From assembly GCF_900128495.1 (NCBI RefSeq), contig NZ_LT635801.1:1003997-1067996 (forward strand): a DNA stretch of 64,000 bases, in the 5' to 3' direction. A program made the translations under genes and the position numbers. Under the pieces are notes generated by a model. It saw only the letters and a list, made by a program, of their open reading frames with translations. It was not told the DNA's origin and did no database searches. Positions 20,408 through 28,470 of this stretch are shown here, one piece after another (position 1 is the first letter of the stretch; each line of letters starts with the position of its first letter). This DNA is from Bacteroides ilei. Its GTDB lineage: Bacteria > Bacteroidota > Bacteroidia > Bacteroidales > Bacteroidaceae.

Positions 20408-20839
20408 ATAGAGTTTTCAGTAATTGTCATTATTGTCATGCAAAAGTACAGTTTATTTTGATATGTGGTATATCCGTTTTTTATATTCTGAGCGAAAAAA
20501 CTTAAAAGGCTTTAGCCTTCCGGTTGAGTGTATATAAATATAATATGTAAATATATTTAACTGGATAAAATTTTGTAGGTCATGCCTGGAAATCTTCCTG
20601 GAGAGTGCCGGGAAAGAACTTGAAGAATGAGTGGAAAGATTTTCATCTTCTTGATAAAAGAACTTGATCTTTTATGAAAATATGAAGTTCTTTTTTGGGG
20701 AGTAAATAAATCCGGTCTACAGATGCTTCTGAAGGAGATTTCTGGTAGCAGGTAACGGGATTGGGAAAAAACAGGTTAGAAAGTTTGTTCTTGTGGTATG
20801 TAAATTTTATTTTAGTGCCGGAATAATTGGAAGGAGAGT
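20408..20839. other. 432-bp divergent intergenic region (cobW / NUDIX)
   Basis: No ORF with coding character is present. On the minus strand TACTTTTG (20441-20448 read in reverse) is a -7 box for the CobW gene. Also present are a short inverted repeat AAGGCT-TT-AGCCTT (20506-20519), an AT-rich stretch, a region of overlapping dyads around 20640-20690 (ATAAAAG / CTTTTAT with an 8-nt loop), and the NUDIX promoter candidate at 20784-20815. Confidence 0.5.
20784..20815 (+). promoter_or_regulatory. Promoter candidate for the NUDIX gene
   Basis: TTTG at 20784-20787, 20 bp, TATTTTAG at 20808-20815 (one mismatch from TAnnTTTG), 25 bp before the ATG. Confidence 0.45.
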
Positions 20840-21385
20840 ATGGAAGAACAGAAATATTGTTATAAATATCCACGGCCGGCAGTGACGACCGACTGTGTGA
20901 TTTTCGCTTTCGACGGAAATAAGTTACAGGTTTTGCTGGTAGAACGTGGACGTGAGCCTTATAAGGGACATTGGGCGTTTCCGGGAGGTTTCCTGAATAT
21001 GGATGAAGATGCCGGTGAAGGTGCCCGCCGGGAACTGGAAGAAGAGACAGGCTTGCAGACAGTTTATGTAGAACAGCTACATACGTTTACAGAAGTGGAA
21101 CGCGACCCGCGCGGACGGGTGATTTCCATTGCTTATTATGCTTTAGTCCGGATGGAAGATGTGAAAGGAGGTGACGATGCTGCACAGGCACGTTGGTTTG
21201 CTGTAAATGAGATTCCGACACTTGCTTTCGACCATGACCGGATTCTCCGTGCGGCTCTGTTGCGCCTGTATGAGTTGCTCCGTTTCAGGCTTTCGGGATT
21301 TACAAGATTGCTGGACATTTTTTCGGTCGACGAACTTCAGTCTCTGTGCAGGCTGCTTCAGGCTTATGTGACGGAAAGTAAATAA
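20840..21385 (+). CDS. NUDIX hydrolase
   Basis: A 181-residue NUDIX protein. The Nudix box is complete: GGFLNMDEDAGEGARRELEEETGL, matching G-x5-E-x7-REUxEExGU. The N-terminus (YPRPAVTTDCVIFAFDGNKLQVLLVERGREPYKGHWAFPGGF) is the form found in ADP-ribose pyrophosphatase-like enzymes and in the N-terminal domain of NrtR-type regulators. About 50 residues follow the Nudix fold (LLRLYELLRFRLSGFTRLLDIFSVDELQSL), helical in appearance and too short for a full winged helix. The enzyme would hydrolyse a nucleoside diphosphate derivative, perhaps ADP-ribose or 8-oxo-nucleotides. It stands alone, convergent with GH28. Confidence 0.88.
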   Translation: MEEQKYCYKYPRPAVTTDCVIFAFDGNKLQVLLVERGREPYKGHWAFPGGFLNMDEDAGEGARRELEEETGLQTVYVEQLHTFTEVERDPRGRVISIAYYALVRMEDVKGGDDAAQARWFAVNEIPTLAFDHDRILRAALLRLYELLRFRLSGFTRLLDIFSVDELQSLCRLLQAYVTESK

Positions 21386-21450
21386 TATGGATGAATGTTT
21401 CCGGAATAACCATGTGTCCGGATAATGGAAGTACGGCTCTATGGATACAG

Positions 21451-21488
21451 CAAATGCGGACATCCTTTTTAATGGTTGTCCGCATTTG
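21451..21488. terminator. Bidirectional terminator between NUDIX and GH28 genes
   Basis: A perfect 12-bp stem CAAATGCGGACA (21451-21462) / TGTCCGCATTTG (21477-21488) with a 14-nt loop. The stem can be extended outward with one mismatch. It lies between two convergent stop codons. Confidence 0.75.
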
Positions 21489-21505
21489 TTGTATGGATTA
21501 TTTCT

Positions 21506-22930
21506 TTATTTGTCGAAAGTGACAAATTTTGTTCCGGAAATCTTTAAGTCTGCTGTTTCGTCGGTATCGATATCTTTTTCTGTATAGAAGAAAGTACTGT
21601 TATCGATGGTTATGCCGTGTACGCAGTCCAGTCCTGGAAGTCCGTGAGCCGATATCGCAGTTTTTGCCCCTCGGCATATTACATCCGATATGTGGATATC
21701 GGTAAATTCAGGAGCGAAAGGAGCGTCTTTGATTACTGCCGACTTTTGTCCGTCTTCTTTTACACTGTATTTTTTATCAATATAGCTACATTCGAAGATG
21801 ATGGCTTCATCCTTGATGTCGGTCATGTAGATGTTACTGATATAGATATTTTCTGTCTTTCCTCCGCGTCCTATTCCACTTTTGAAACGCAGTCCTGTAT
21901 CAGTTCCGCTGAAACGGTTGTTACGTACCACAATATTTTTCATTCCGTTGGAGAATTCCGAACCGATGACAAAGCCTCCGTGAGCATGGAATACAGCATT
22001 GTTTTCAATCAGGATATTTTCGCACGGGCCGTCTTCGGGGGAGTTGTTCCCGACCCCTCCTTTCATGCAGATACCGTCATCACCGGCATCGATAGTGTTG
22101 TTTATAATCAGTACGTCCTTGCAGCAGCTGATGTCAAGGGCATCACCGTTCTGGGCGTTCCATGGGCATCGGATAGTCACTCCGTCTACAATTACATTTT
22201 GGCAGTGTGTCGGGATAAGGTGGAACTTAGGTGAATTCTGTATGGTTACTCCTTCCACCAATACATTCTGACAGTCGGTAAGACGGATCAGGTGCGTACG
22301 CATCTTTTCCTGTGCTTCCGGAGTGGAAGCGATGTTTCCGTAATGTTTCAGGTTGAATGGGAACCAGAGTTTCCCTCCGTCCGTTTCGGTTCCTCCCATT
22401 TCTTTGAATTCATTCCATTCGGTATCGCTTACTTTTGAACGTTTTACCGGTCGCCAGTAGGCTCCGTTTCCGTCTATCACTCCTTCACCGGTAATGGCGA
22501 TGTTCTTGCGTTTGCTGGCTGTGATCAGTGGGGTGCATTTGCTGTCTTTTTTACCGTTCTTTTCTTTTATGAAGAGACTTCTTTCAGGCGATGCCATAAT
22601 GATGGCATTCTTTTCGAGATGCAGGTCTATATTGTCTTTCAGAGAGATGAGTCCTGTCATCCATACACCGGCAGGAACAACCAGACGGCCACCTCCTTGT
22701 TTTTCCAATGAACTGATGGCTTTTTTGAAAGCTTCGGTGTTGAGAGTGATTCCGTCACCTACAGCCCCGAAATCTTTCAGATTTACTGTATTTTCGGGAA
22801 ATACGGGTGCACTGACTGACGGCATGGGTGTAGGCAGATTCCGATAGTACGTTGTGTAGTCTTTTGCCTGTATCTCTGTGCACAGGAAAAGCAGAAGAGA
22901 GACTCCTAAAGCGGATAATTTTTTCATCAT
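21506..22930 (-). CDS. GH28 family glycoside hydrolase (exo-polygalacturonase type)
   Basis: A 474-residue secreted enzyme with signal peptide (MMKKLSALGVSLLLFLCTEIQA). The N-terminal NLKDFGAVGDGITLNTEAFKKAI and GGGRLVVPAG motifs start the beta-helix. Catalytic motifs are present: NGDALDISCC (N-x-D equivalent), AGDDGICMKGG (the DD pair), HAHGGFVIGSE (the catalytic His) and GLRFKSG (RIK equivalent). The insertion around GAYWRPVKRSKVSDTEWNEF is common in Bacteroides GH28s acting on pectic galacturonan or rhamnogalacturonan. It stands alone with its own promoter (22959-22989). It differs clearly from the GH28 half of the fusion 2.5 kb upstream, so this is not a recent duplication. Confidence 0.92.
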   Translation of the reverse strand: MMKKLSALGVSLLLFLCTEIQAKDYTTYYRNLPTPMPSVSAPVFPENTVNLKDFGAVGDGITLNTEAFKKAISSLEKQGGGRLVVPAGVWMTGLISLKDNIDLHLEKNAIIMASPERSLFIKEKNGKKDSKCTPLITASKRKNIAITGEGVIDGNGAYWRPVKRSKVSDTEWNEFKEMGGTETDGGKLWFPFNLKHYGNIASTPEAQEKMRTHLIRLTDCQNVLVEGVTIQNSPKFHLIPTHCQNVIVDGVTIRCPWNAQNGDALDISCCKDVLIINNTIDAGDDGICMKGGVGNNSPEDGPCENILIENNAVFHAHGGFVIGSEFSNGMKNIVVRNNRFSGTDTGLRFKSGIGRGGKTENIYISNIYMTDIKDEAIIFECSYIDKKYSVKEDGQKSAVIKDAPFAPEFTDIHISDVICRGAKTAISAHGLPGLDCVHGITIDNSTFFYTEKDIDTDETADLKISGTKFVTFDK

Positions 22931-22958
22931 TAGAGTTGTTTTTTTATGTTTGATGGCG

Positions 22959-22989
22959 CAAATTTAGCGGTTGATATTGAATTTTCAAA
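22959..22989 (-). promoter_or_regulatory. GH28 promoter, full consensus
   Basis: On the minus strand TTTG (22986-22989), 19 bp, TAAATTTG (22959-22966): both boxes match the Bacteroidetes consensus exactly. The -7 box ends 28 bp before the GH28 start codon. Confidence 0.7.
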
Positions 22990-23184
22990 TATTTTTCTGT
23001 AAGTGATGAGGGGTATGTCTTTTCCTCTTTTTTATTTTGTTATGGATAGTCTATATAATATATTTAGGTGTATGATGGAATTCACATTTTGAACGTAATG
23101 AGAGAAGCGACTTTTCTATTTCTCTGAAATAAAGTATGTTATGATTATTTTGAATAAAATTTATGAAAAAAGTTTTTGCAAATA

Positions 23185-23216
23185 TTTGCAAGTCTCAAAA
23201 AAAGTCCGTAATTTTG
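23185..23216 (+). promoter_or_regulatory. Strong rRNA-type promoter pointing toward the CRISPR array
   Basis: TTTG (23185-23188), 20 bp, TAATTTTG (23209-23216), an exact consensus match with A-rich upstream DNA. A boxA-like GATCTTTGA follows at 23241-23249. The arrangement resembles Bacteroides rRNA operon leaders, but no rRNA follows. Resemblance to rrn leaders is from memory, not from alignment. Confidence 0.6.
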
Positions 23217-23221
23217 CAACC

Positions 23222-23470
23222 GCTTTCGAAAAGGAAGCAGGATCTTTGAAAGACTTTAGATAAACAAACAAGATGTAGTACAAGAAGGTCATGACCCCTT
23301 GGGGTTGTGATTGAATGAAAGAACCGTCAATACTTTATAGTAATAAGGTAAAGAAATCGGCATCCTGGACAGAGCAAAACAAGATATGTACCTTCGGGTA
23401 TGTGTCTGAAAAAGATATTCTACAAACTGGTAGAGGTCATATACCTCCTGATAGTTTACTTTTTCTTTTG
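23222..23470 (+). ncRNA. Candidate structured non-coding RNA downstream of an rrn-type promoter
   Basis: Four hairpins are visible on the + strand: GCTTTC-GAAAA-GGAAGC (23222-23238); TCATGACCCC-TT-GGGGTTGTGA (23289-23310); ATATGTACC-TTCG-GGTATGTGT (23384-23405), closed by a stable UUCG tetraloop; and GAGGT-CATAT-ACCTC (23433-23447), extended outward by AAACT/AGTTT and followed by ACTTTTTCTTTT, a terminator-like tail. The first three need G-U wobbles that exist only on the + strand RNA (they become A-C mismatches on the minus strand), which supports a + strand RNA of about 245 nt. The alternative is a remnant rrn leader, or the antisense small ORF described separately. I do not recognise a known RNA family. 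Confidence 0.35.
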
Positions 23471-23480
23471 CCATAATCAT
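23289..23480 (-). CDS. Possible small protein (63 residues), unrecognised
   Basis: The ORF starts ATG-ATT-ATG with an A-rich leader and has a near-consensus promoter 20 bp upstream (23501-23532). The first half looks protein-like (MAKEKVNYQEVYDLYQFVEYLF, an amphipathic helix), and the second half is poor in conserved-looking features. It lies exactly opposite the candidate + strand RNA, so one of the two may be spurious, or they may form a sense/antisense pair. I do not recognise a family. Confidence 0.3.
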   Translation of the reverse strand: MIMAKEKVNYQEVYDLYQFVEYLFQTHTRRYISCFALSRMPISLPYYYKVLTVLSFNHNPKGS

Positions 23481-23500
23481 TATTGTTAAAGGTTACGGCG

Positions 23501-23532
23501 CAAAGGTAGGGTTGTGAATAATGTGCGTCAAG
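23501..23532 (-). promoter_or_regulatory. Minus-strand promoter candidate for the 63-residue ORF
   Basis: CTTG (23529-23532 read in reverse), 20 bp, TACCTTTG (23501-23508), one mismatch in the -33 box and an exact -7 box. It lies between the array trailer and the small ORF and reads away from the array. Confidence 0.45.
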
Positions 23533-23565
23533 GCGGAAAATAGTATGCTTACATTTATATCCACA

Positions 23566-26386
23566 GTTTCAATTCCATAAGGTACGATTAAAACGCAGAT
23601 GAAGATGATGACGAAAAACCGACAATCGGGTTTCAATTCCATAAGGTACGATTAAAACCGCTTAATACATCCTCTGCATATTGTATGTATTTCTTGTTTC
23701 AATTCCATAAGGTACGATTAAAACTACAACACCTATTGCCGCTCCTGCTGCTGAACCAATGTTTCAATTCCATAAGGTACGATTAAAACCCAGGAAGGTG
23801 GAACCACATCTGAATTCAGTTACGAGTTTCAATTCCATAAGGTACGATTAAAACTAAGTACCATATTCAGCAAGATATTCCAACATGTCATGTTTCAATT
23901 CCATAAGGTACGATTAAAACTCTGTTGCACCGTTTCATCCCTTTGTTCGTTTACCTGTTTCAATTCCATAAGGTACGATTAAAACTGTTACAACAAGACA
24001 GCAGAGCATAAATCTAAGGTTAGTTTCAATTCCATAAGGTACGATTAAAACACAGCGCGGAGCTGAAGAACGTGCTTACCTCCTCCAGTTTCAATTCCAT
24101 AAGGTACGATTAAAACAATCGTGAAATTTTGAGACGATAAACTGACGAAATGTTTCAATTCCATAAGGTACGATTAAAACTGTGCAACAACAGCTTCTGC
24201 GTCCGCAATCAATCCTGTGTTTCAATTCCATAAGGTACGATTAAAACTCTGACTGATTTTCAAGAAATGTGCTTGCAGCAGATTGTTTCAATTCCATAAG
24301 GTACGATTAAAACGATAATTGTGCTATTGATACGCATTGATTATACAAAGTTTCAATTCCATAAGGTACGATTAAAACTGCATTACTATCATTCCTTATT
24401 TACCGTATATCAGTGTTTCAATTCCATAAGGTACGATTAAAACAGAAACGATCACCCCTTATATATCAATAGATATGCATGTTTCAATTCCATAAGGTAC
24501 GATTAAAACTCATCATCGTTCTTCTTACCGCCATCTTCCGACAGTTTCAATTCCATAAGGTACGATTAAAACTTTTCGGAGCCGAAGGATATGGAGGTAA
24601 TCTTACTGCGTTTCAATTCCATAAGGTACGATTAAAACTATGACCAGTTTCAGTATATCCTTCCAGTTCATTTTCAGTTTCAATTCCATAAGGTACGATT
24701 AAAACGGAGCGAAACGAAGGGGGGCGCCAGCCGGGTGGAGGGTTTCAATTCCATAAGGTACGATTAAAACCTTCTTTAGTCTCCAACTTTATTACATTTG
24801 CTTTAGTTTCAATTCCATAAGGTACGATTAAAACCGAGAGCGGTTGTAATACTATTAGTATATCATAAGTTTCAATTCCATAAGGTACGATTAAAACTAT
24901 ATAGAGTTGTTGATGACAAATCTACTGTAGTCCCGTTTCAATTCCATAAGGTACGATTAAAACAAAGGGAGCGGGCTTTATAGTTAATACCCTCCCCCTG
25001 TTTCAATTCCATAAGGTACGATTAAAACCCGGTGTTGCACCGCTCGAATATTATTTGCACCTTGTTTCAATTCCATAAGGTACGATTAAAACAAGGCAGA
25101 GGGAATGGATATACTGAACATGTCTACGTTTCAATTCCATAAGGTACGATTAAAACAGCGGTACCTGGATAACTTCAAGGCATACCGGTTCAGTTTCAAT
25201 TCCATAAGGTACGATTAAAACACCGAAAAGCCACCTTTGCGTTTCCATTTGTAAAGTGTTTCAATTCCATAAGGTACGATTAAAACAGAAACACCGTTGT
25301 TCAAACGTGTATTTACCGTTGTTTCAATTCCATAAGGTACGATTAAAACCCGGTAAACTGACCGTCACCGACAACAACAATTTGCGTTTCAATTCCATAA
25401 GGTACGATTAAAACCCGGATTCAGTGCGTGACGCAATTTACAAATGTGAATGTTTCAATTCCATAAGGTACGATTAAAACATTGAGAGACCCGGAAGGTG
25501 AATCAAATTATTTCCTGTTTCAATTCCATAAGGTACGATTAAAACACTGGAAGGATATACTGAAACTGGTCATAAACGTACGTTTCAATTCCATAAGGTA
25601 CGATTAAAACCACCTTTTCCCGGTTGATCTTGAAACGCCTCATCTTGTTTCAATTCCATAAGGTACGATTAAAACTCATCTTGGTGCGTTGAACTGCCTG
25701 CGTATAGCTTCGGTTTCAATTCCATAAGGTACGATTAAAACTCAGCAGAAAACTTCAGATCTGTTGAACAACCACGTTTCAATTCCATAAGGTACGATTA
25801 AAACAAGAAGGGCAGGCAGCTTCATTCCAGATAGCAAAGTTTCAATTCCATAAGGTACGATTAAAACCGGGGGAGCACGCACCGGAGCCCGGCTGGCGGC
25901 ACGCGTTTCAATTCCATAAGGTACGATTAAAACATAATCCACTTCAACCATCTGACCTACTGCTAGCCACGTTTCAATTCCATAAGGTACGATTAAAACA
26001 AACCGAGCAAGCAGTTTGAAGAAAAGAAAATAGAGTTTCAATTCCATAAGGTACGATTAAAACATTAATGGCTGCAAAATCAACTGTTAAAGTATTTTCA
26101 GTTTCAATTCCATAAGGTACGATTAAAACAGTATATATCCGACAAGTTCAAGTTCGTCATTACCAGTTTCAATTCCATAAGGTACGATTAAAACGAATAA
26201 ATCACATCTCAATTCAATTCTTTTTCTATGTTTCAATTCCATAAGGTACGATTAAAACCGTTACATCAATCTCCCTTTGCGTATTGGTAGTCATGTTTCA
26301 ATTCCATAAGGTACGATTAAAACCCAGAGTGAACCGGTTATTGATAGAATTGATATCGTTTCAATTCCATAAGGTACGATTAAAAC
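23566..26386 (-). CRISPR. CRISPR array, 44 repeats and 43 spacers, type I-B-like
   Basis: I counted 44 repeats of 29 bp (given on the + strand: GTTTCAATTCC...GATTAAAAC), all identical by eye, separated by spacers of 34-38 bp. The transcribed orientation is the minus strand: there the repeat ends in ATTGAAAC, the 8-nt 5' handle typical of Cas6-processed type I-B crRNAs, and the AT-rich leader with a promoter lies at the high-coordinate end next to the cas genes. The leader-proximal repeat is 26358-26386 and the oldest is 23566-23594. Even the terminal repeat is perfect, so the trailer end may be the result of a deletion, or repeat decay is slow. Spacers 24639-24676 and 25546-25581 target the same 29 bp on opposite strands. 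Confidence 0.98.
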
Positions 26387-26460
26387 CCCTATAAAATAGG
26401 GATAATAATATATTTGATTTTTAACTATTTATGTGTTTACAAAGATAGGGAAAAAATTGA
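26387..26460 (-). promoter_or_regulatory. CRISPR leader with promoter and palindrome
   Basis: An AT-rich 74-bp leader. On the minus strand, TATCTTTG (26440-26447 read in reverse) is an exact -7 box, placing transcription start about 45-50 bp before the first repeat; the -33 box is not clear. A perfect palindrome CCCTAT-AAA-ATAGGG (26387-26401) touches the first repeat, and a further ATAGGG copy (26445-26450) overlaps the -7 box. These could position Cas1-Cas2 integration or fold at the 5' end of the pre-crRNA. Confidence 0.7.
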
Positions 26461-26468
26461 ATTAAAAG

Positions 26469-26508
26469 TGTCGATTGCCAGTGATAAAAGAAGTACCGGC
26501 AATCGACA
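26469..26508 (-). terminator. Terminator at the end of the cas operon
   Basis: A perfect 11-bp stem TGTCGATTGCC (26469-26479) / GGCAATCGACA (26498-26508) with an 18-nt loop, followed on the minus strand by CTTTTAATTCAATTTTTT. It lies about 95 bp after the cas2 stop and separates cas transcription from the array promoter. Confidence 0.65.
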
Positions 26509-26603
26509 ACTTCAATAAGTTATTGTGTTTCAATAAGTCAAAGATCTTTTGATGTAGAAATGCTAATATAGATGAATATTTAGATATTTCATCGACAATA
26601 AAG

Positions 26604-26867
26604 TTAAAGGAAAATATCAATCCTACTTCGCTCTTTTCCGATAATCTGTTTGTCAAGGGCTTTTTGGGTATGACCGCTGAAGATAATGATACTATCTTCA
26701 TTTTTTTTCATAAATTTATCACTTTGCATTAGCAATTCTTTTAGTCTCGCTTCGGAAATTTCTCCTTCGAATACAGAATTCTGTATCCAGTTCAGATATT
26801 TCCGACAGAGTTTGAGCATTTTATTTACCCGTTTCTCTCCAAAATCATATACTAGAATTACATACAT
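26604..26867 (-). CDS. cas2: CRISPR adaptation endoribonuclease-like protein Cas2
   Basis: An 87-residue protein. I place the start at 26867 (MYVILVYDFGEKRVNKML), since Cas2 proteins begin directly with beta-strand 1 and the active-site Asp (here D8 in VYDFG). The ferredoxin-like fold continues with RKYLNWIQNSVFEGEISEARLKELL and DSIIIFSG. Cas2 dimerises as the scaffold of the Cas1-Cas2 integrase that inserts new spacers. It lies 16 bp after cas1, last gene of the operon, followed by a terminator and then the leader. Confidence 0.95.
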   Translation of the reverse strand: MYVILVYDFGEKRVNKMLKLCRKYLNWIQNSVFEGEISEARLKELLMQSDKFMKKNEDSIIIFSGHTQKALDKQIIGKERSRIDIFL

Positions 26868-26883
26868 ATATTGTTTCCTATTT

Positions 26884-27903
26884 TTACCAATACATTTTAA
26901 ATGGTTTATACTCTTCCATCGCAAGAAGATGTTTAGCCAGCTTGTAACATTCCAGTTTTATCAAGTGCCGGTAGCTGACTGAGCGTTTCAGAGAACGATG
27001 CTGAATGGTTTCTTGGAGTCGGTCTTCCATTGATTTGATGAAAATCTTTTTACCGGAAGTATTCAGTAGGCATCTGTTCAGTTTTCGGTCAAAATGTTTG
27101 GCCTGAATTTCTTTTTTGTTGAGAACTTTAAAGACTACACGGTCTACAATGATGGGTTTGAAAATTTCAGCAATGTCTAAAGCAAGTGAATACCGGCGCT
27201 CTCCTGGTTTATGCAGGTAGCTGATAGTCGGATTCAATTGTGTCTGATGGATAGCTCGTAGACATAAAGTATAGCATATCATGTTGCCGAATGAAATTAG
27301 AGCATTTACCTCGTTAAGGGGAGGCTGCTTGGACCGGTTTCCCATCTCGAAATTATTGATTATTAGGTTGAAAGCTTCATAATAATATTGCCGGATTTGC
27401 CCTTCTATTCCCATCAGTTCTTCCACACTTGTAGTATTTTTGATTTTAGTACCAAGTTGTTCGATGGGGGAGATGATATCTATCATATCCTTGCCACGAC
27501 GGTCATAGTATTTCAGGTTCTTTACCATATTATAGGCCGCTCCTTCAATGAATTTTCGGGCAATGACCAGTCGTTTCTTCTTGTCTTGATAGTGAGTGGT
27601 TTGTGCCAACAGCATTTTTCCGGACAGCAGCGAGTCACGGGGCATGAACGAACCGGTGTAGTTTTCATAATAATCGAAGAAGTGTACCGCTATATCTTTT
27701 TGTCCAAGAAAATTAAATAAGGCACTATTGGCCCGTAGACTTCCGAAAACATAAAATTCGCTGATGTCTTCTACCGGTAGGTAACGTGATTGGGCATCCG
27801 GAGACGGGGATTCTCCATCTTCAGATGCTACAGGCGTGAACTTTAGGGTATTGTCCTTACGTTCCAGTATTCCCGGGTTGAACAGGTAAAATGTCTTTTT
27901 CAT
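26884..27903 (-). CDS. cas1: CRISPR integrase Cas1 (type I-B)
   Basis: A 339-residue integrase. The N-terminal beta domain begins [13 protein letters not shown] and includes [24 protein letters not shown], typical of type I-B Cas1. The helical C-terminal domain has the metal-binding acid in [15 protein letters not shown], the H in [22 protein letters not shown] with its conserved D/E, and a C-terminal KPFKMYW. A low-complexity loop ([12 protein letters not shown]) early in the protein is unusual for the family. Its start overlaps the cas4 stop by 4 bp (ATGA), showing translational coupling. Confidence 0.96.
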   Translation of the reverse strand: MKKTFYLFNPGILERKDNTLKFTPVASEDGESPSPDAQSRYLPVEDISEFYVFGSLRANSALFNFLGQKDIAVHFFDYYENYTGSFMPRDSLLSGKMLLAQTTHYQDKKKRLVIARKFIEGAAYNMVKNLKYYDRRGKDMIDIISPIEQLGTKIKNTTSVEELMGIEGQIRQYYYEAFNLIINNFEMGNRSKQPPLNEVNALISFGNMICYTLCLRAIHQTQLNPTISYLHKPGERRYSLALDIAEIFKPIIVDRVVFKVLNKKEIQAKHFDRKLNRCLLNTSGKKIFIKSMEDRLQETIQHRSLKRSVSYRHLIKLECYKLAKHLLAMEEYKPFKMYW

Positions 27904-28412
27904 TCTTCTTCCTCCCGACTATAACAAAATTCATAATAACTGCAGTTTTTACAGATACTTTTTTTCTGCAGGGGCGGACACGTATCATCGGAAATGATTC
28001 GGGCGATGTCTGCTTTCATACGTTCGATTTCTGATGTGTCCAAATCGCTTAGTATAACTTTTTGTGTCCGACGGAGAGTAGGGTATTCCAGTATGCCGGT
28101 CACATCTTTTATTCCGTTCTGTCCGAATACATAAAGATAATATTTCAGTTGCCATTCATGTGCGATTTCCACTTTATTCGATTTTTTGATTTCATGGATA
28201 ATTTTGTTCTTGGCATCGTAGAAATCAACCTTGATGCCATCCAGTTCTATCTCTTCATACCTGGCTGCACGTTGCGGGTAACTTTCTTCGTGAATAAGCT
28301 TTCCCTCGAACACCAGATCGGACGTATGTTCGAAATTAATACCGTTGGCAAACAGCCATAACTTGCGTTTGCATACTTGGTAGTAGTTGAAGTGTGTGCC
28401 TATAATTTGCAT
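27900..28412 (-). CDS. cas4: CRISPR adaptation nuclease Cas4
   Basis: A 170-residue RecB-like nuclease with an iron-sulfur cluster. The first cluster Cys is in [15 protein letters not shown] (C14) and the other three are in [12 protein letters not shown] near the C-terminus. The nuclease motifs are [22 protein letters not shown] (the ExK motif) and [12 protein letters not shown] (QxxxY motif). Cas4 trims prespacers and selects PAM-containing DNA for Cas1-Cas2. It is separated from cas7 by a 58-bp gap holding a perfect hairpin, so the adaptation genes may be expressed at a lower level than the interference genes. Confidence 0.96.
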   Translation of the reverse strand: MQIIGTHFNYYQVCKRKLWLFANGINFEHTSDLVFEGKLIHEESYPQRAARYEEIELDGIKVDFYDAKNKIIHEIKKSNKVEIAHEWQLKYYLYVFGQNGIKDVTGILEYPTLRRTQKVILSDLDTSEIERMKADIARIISDDTCPPLQKKSICKNCSYYEFCYSREEEE

Positions 28413-28423
28413 GTAAAATCAAA

Positions 28424-28459
28424 ATGTACCAATAACTTTTTGAGAGGTCATTGGTACAT
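28424..28459 (-). promoter_or_regulatory. Hairpin between interference and adaptation genes
   Basis: A perfect 10-bp inverted repeat ATGTACCAAT (28424-28433) / ATTGGTACAT (28450-28459) with a 16-nt loop, followed on the minus strand by TTTGATTTTAC. It fills the only sizeable gap in the operon (cas7-cas4) and could be a leaky terminator, a processing site or a stability element. Confidence 0.5.
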
Positions 28460-28470
28460 GTATTTAGTTA

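Noticed and set aside
21506-22930. Recent duplication of the GH28 domain of the fusion protein
   Set aside because: The two GH28 sequences differ throughout, including around the catalytic motifs, so they are distant family members.
23200-23300. Possible 16S rRNA gene start after the rrn-type promoter
   Set aside because: No 16S signature sequence follows; only promoter and leader-like features are present.
23222-23470. 6S RNA or tmRNA identity for the structured transcript
   Set aside because: There is no long closing helix joining the two ends as in 6S RNA, and no tRNA-like acceptor end as in tmRNA.
25742-26047. Minus-strand ORF of 101 residues with a repeated VLIVPYGIET motif
   Set aside because: It is the translation of CRISPR repeats and spacers, not a protein.
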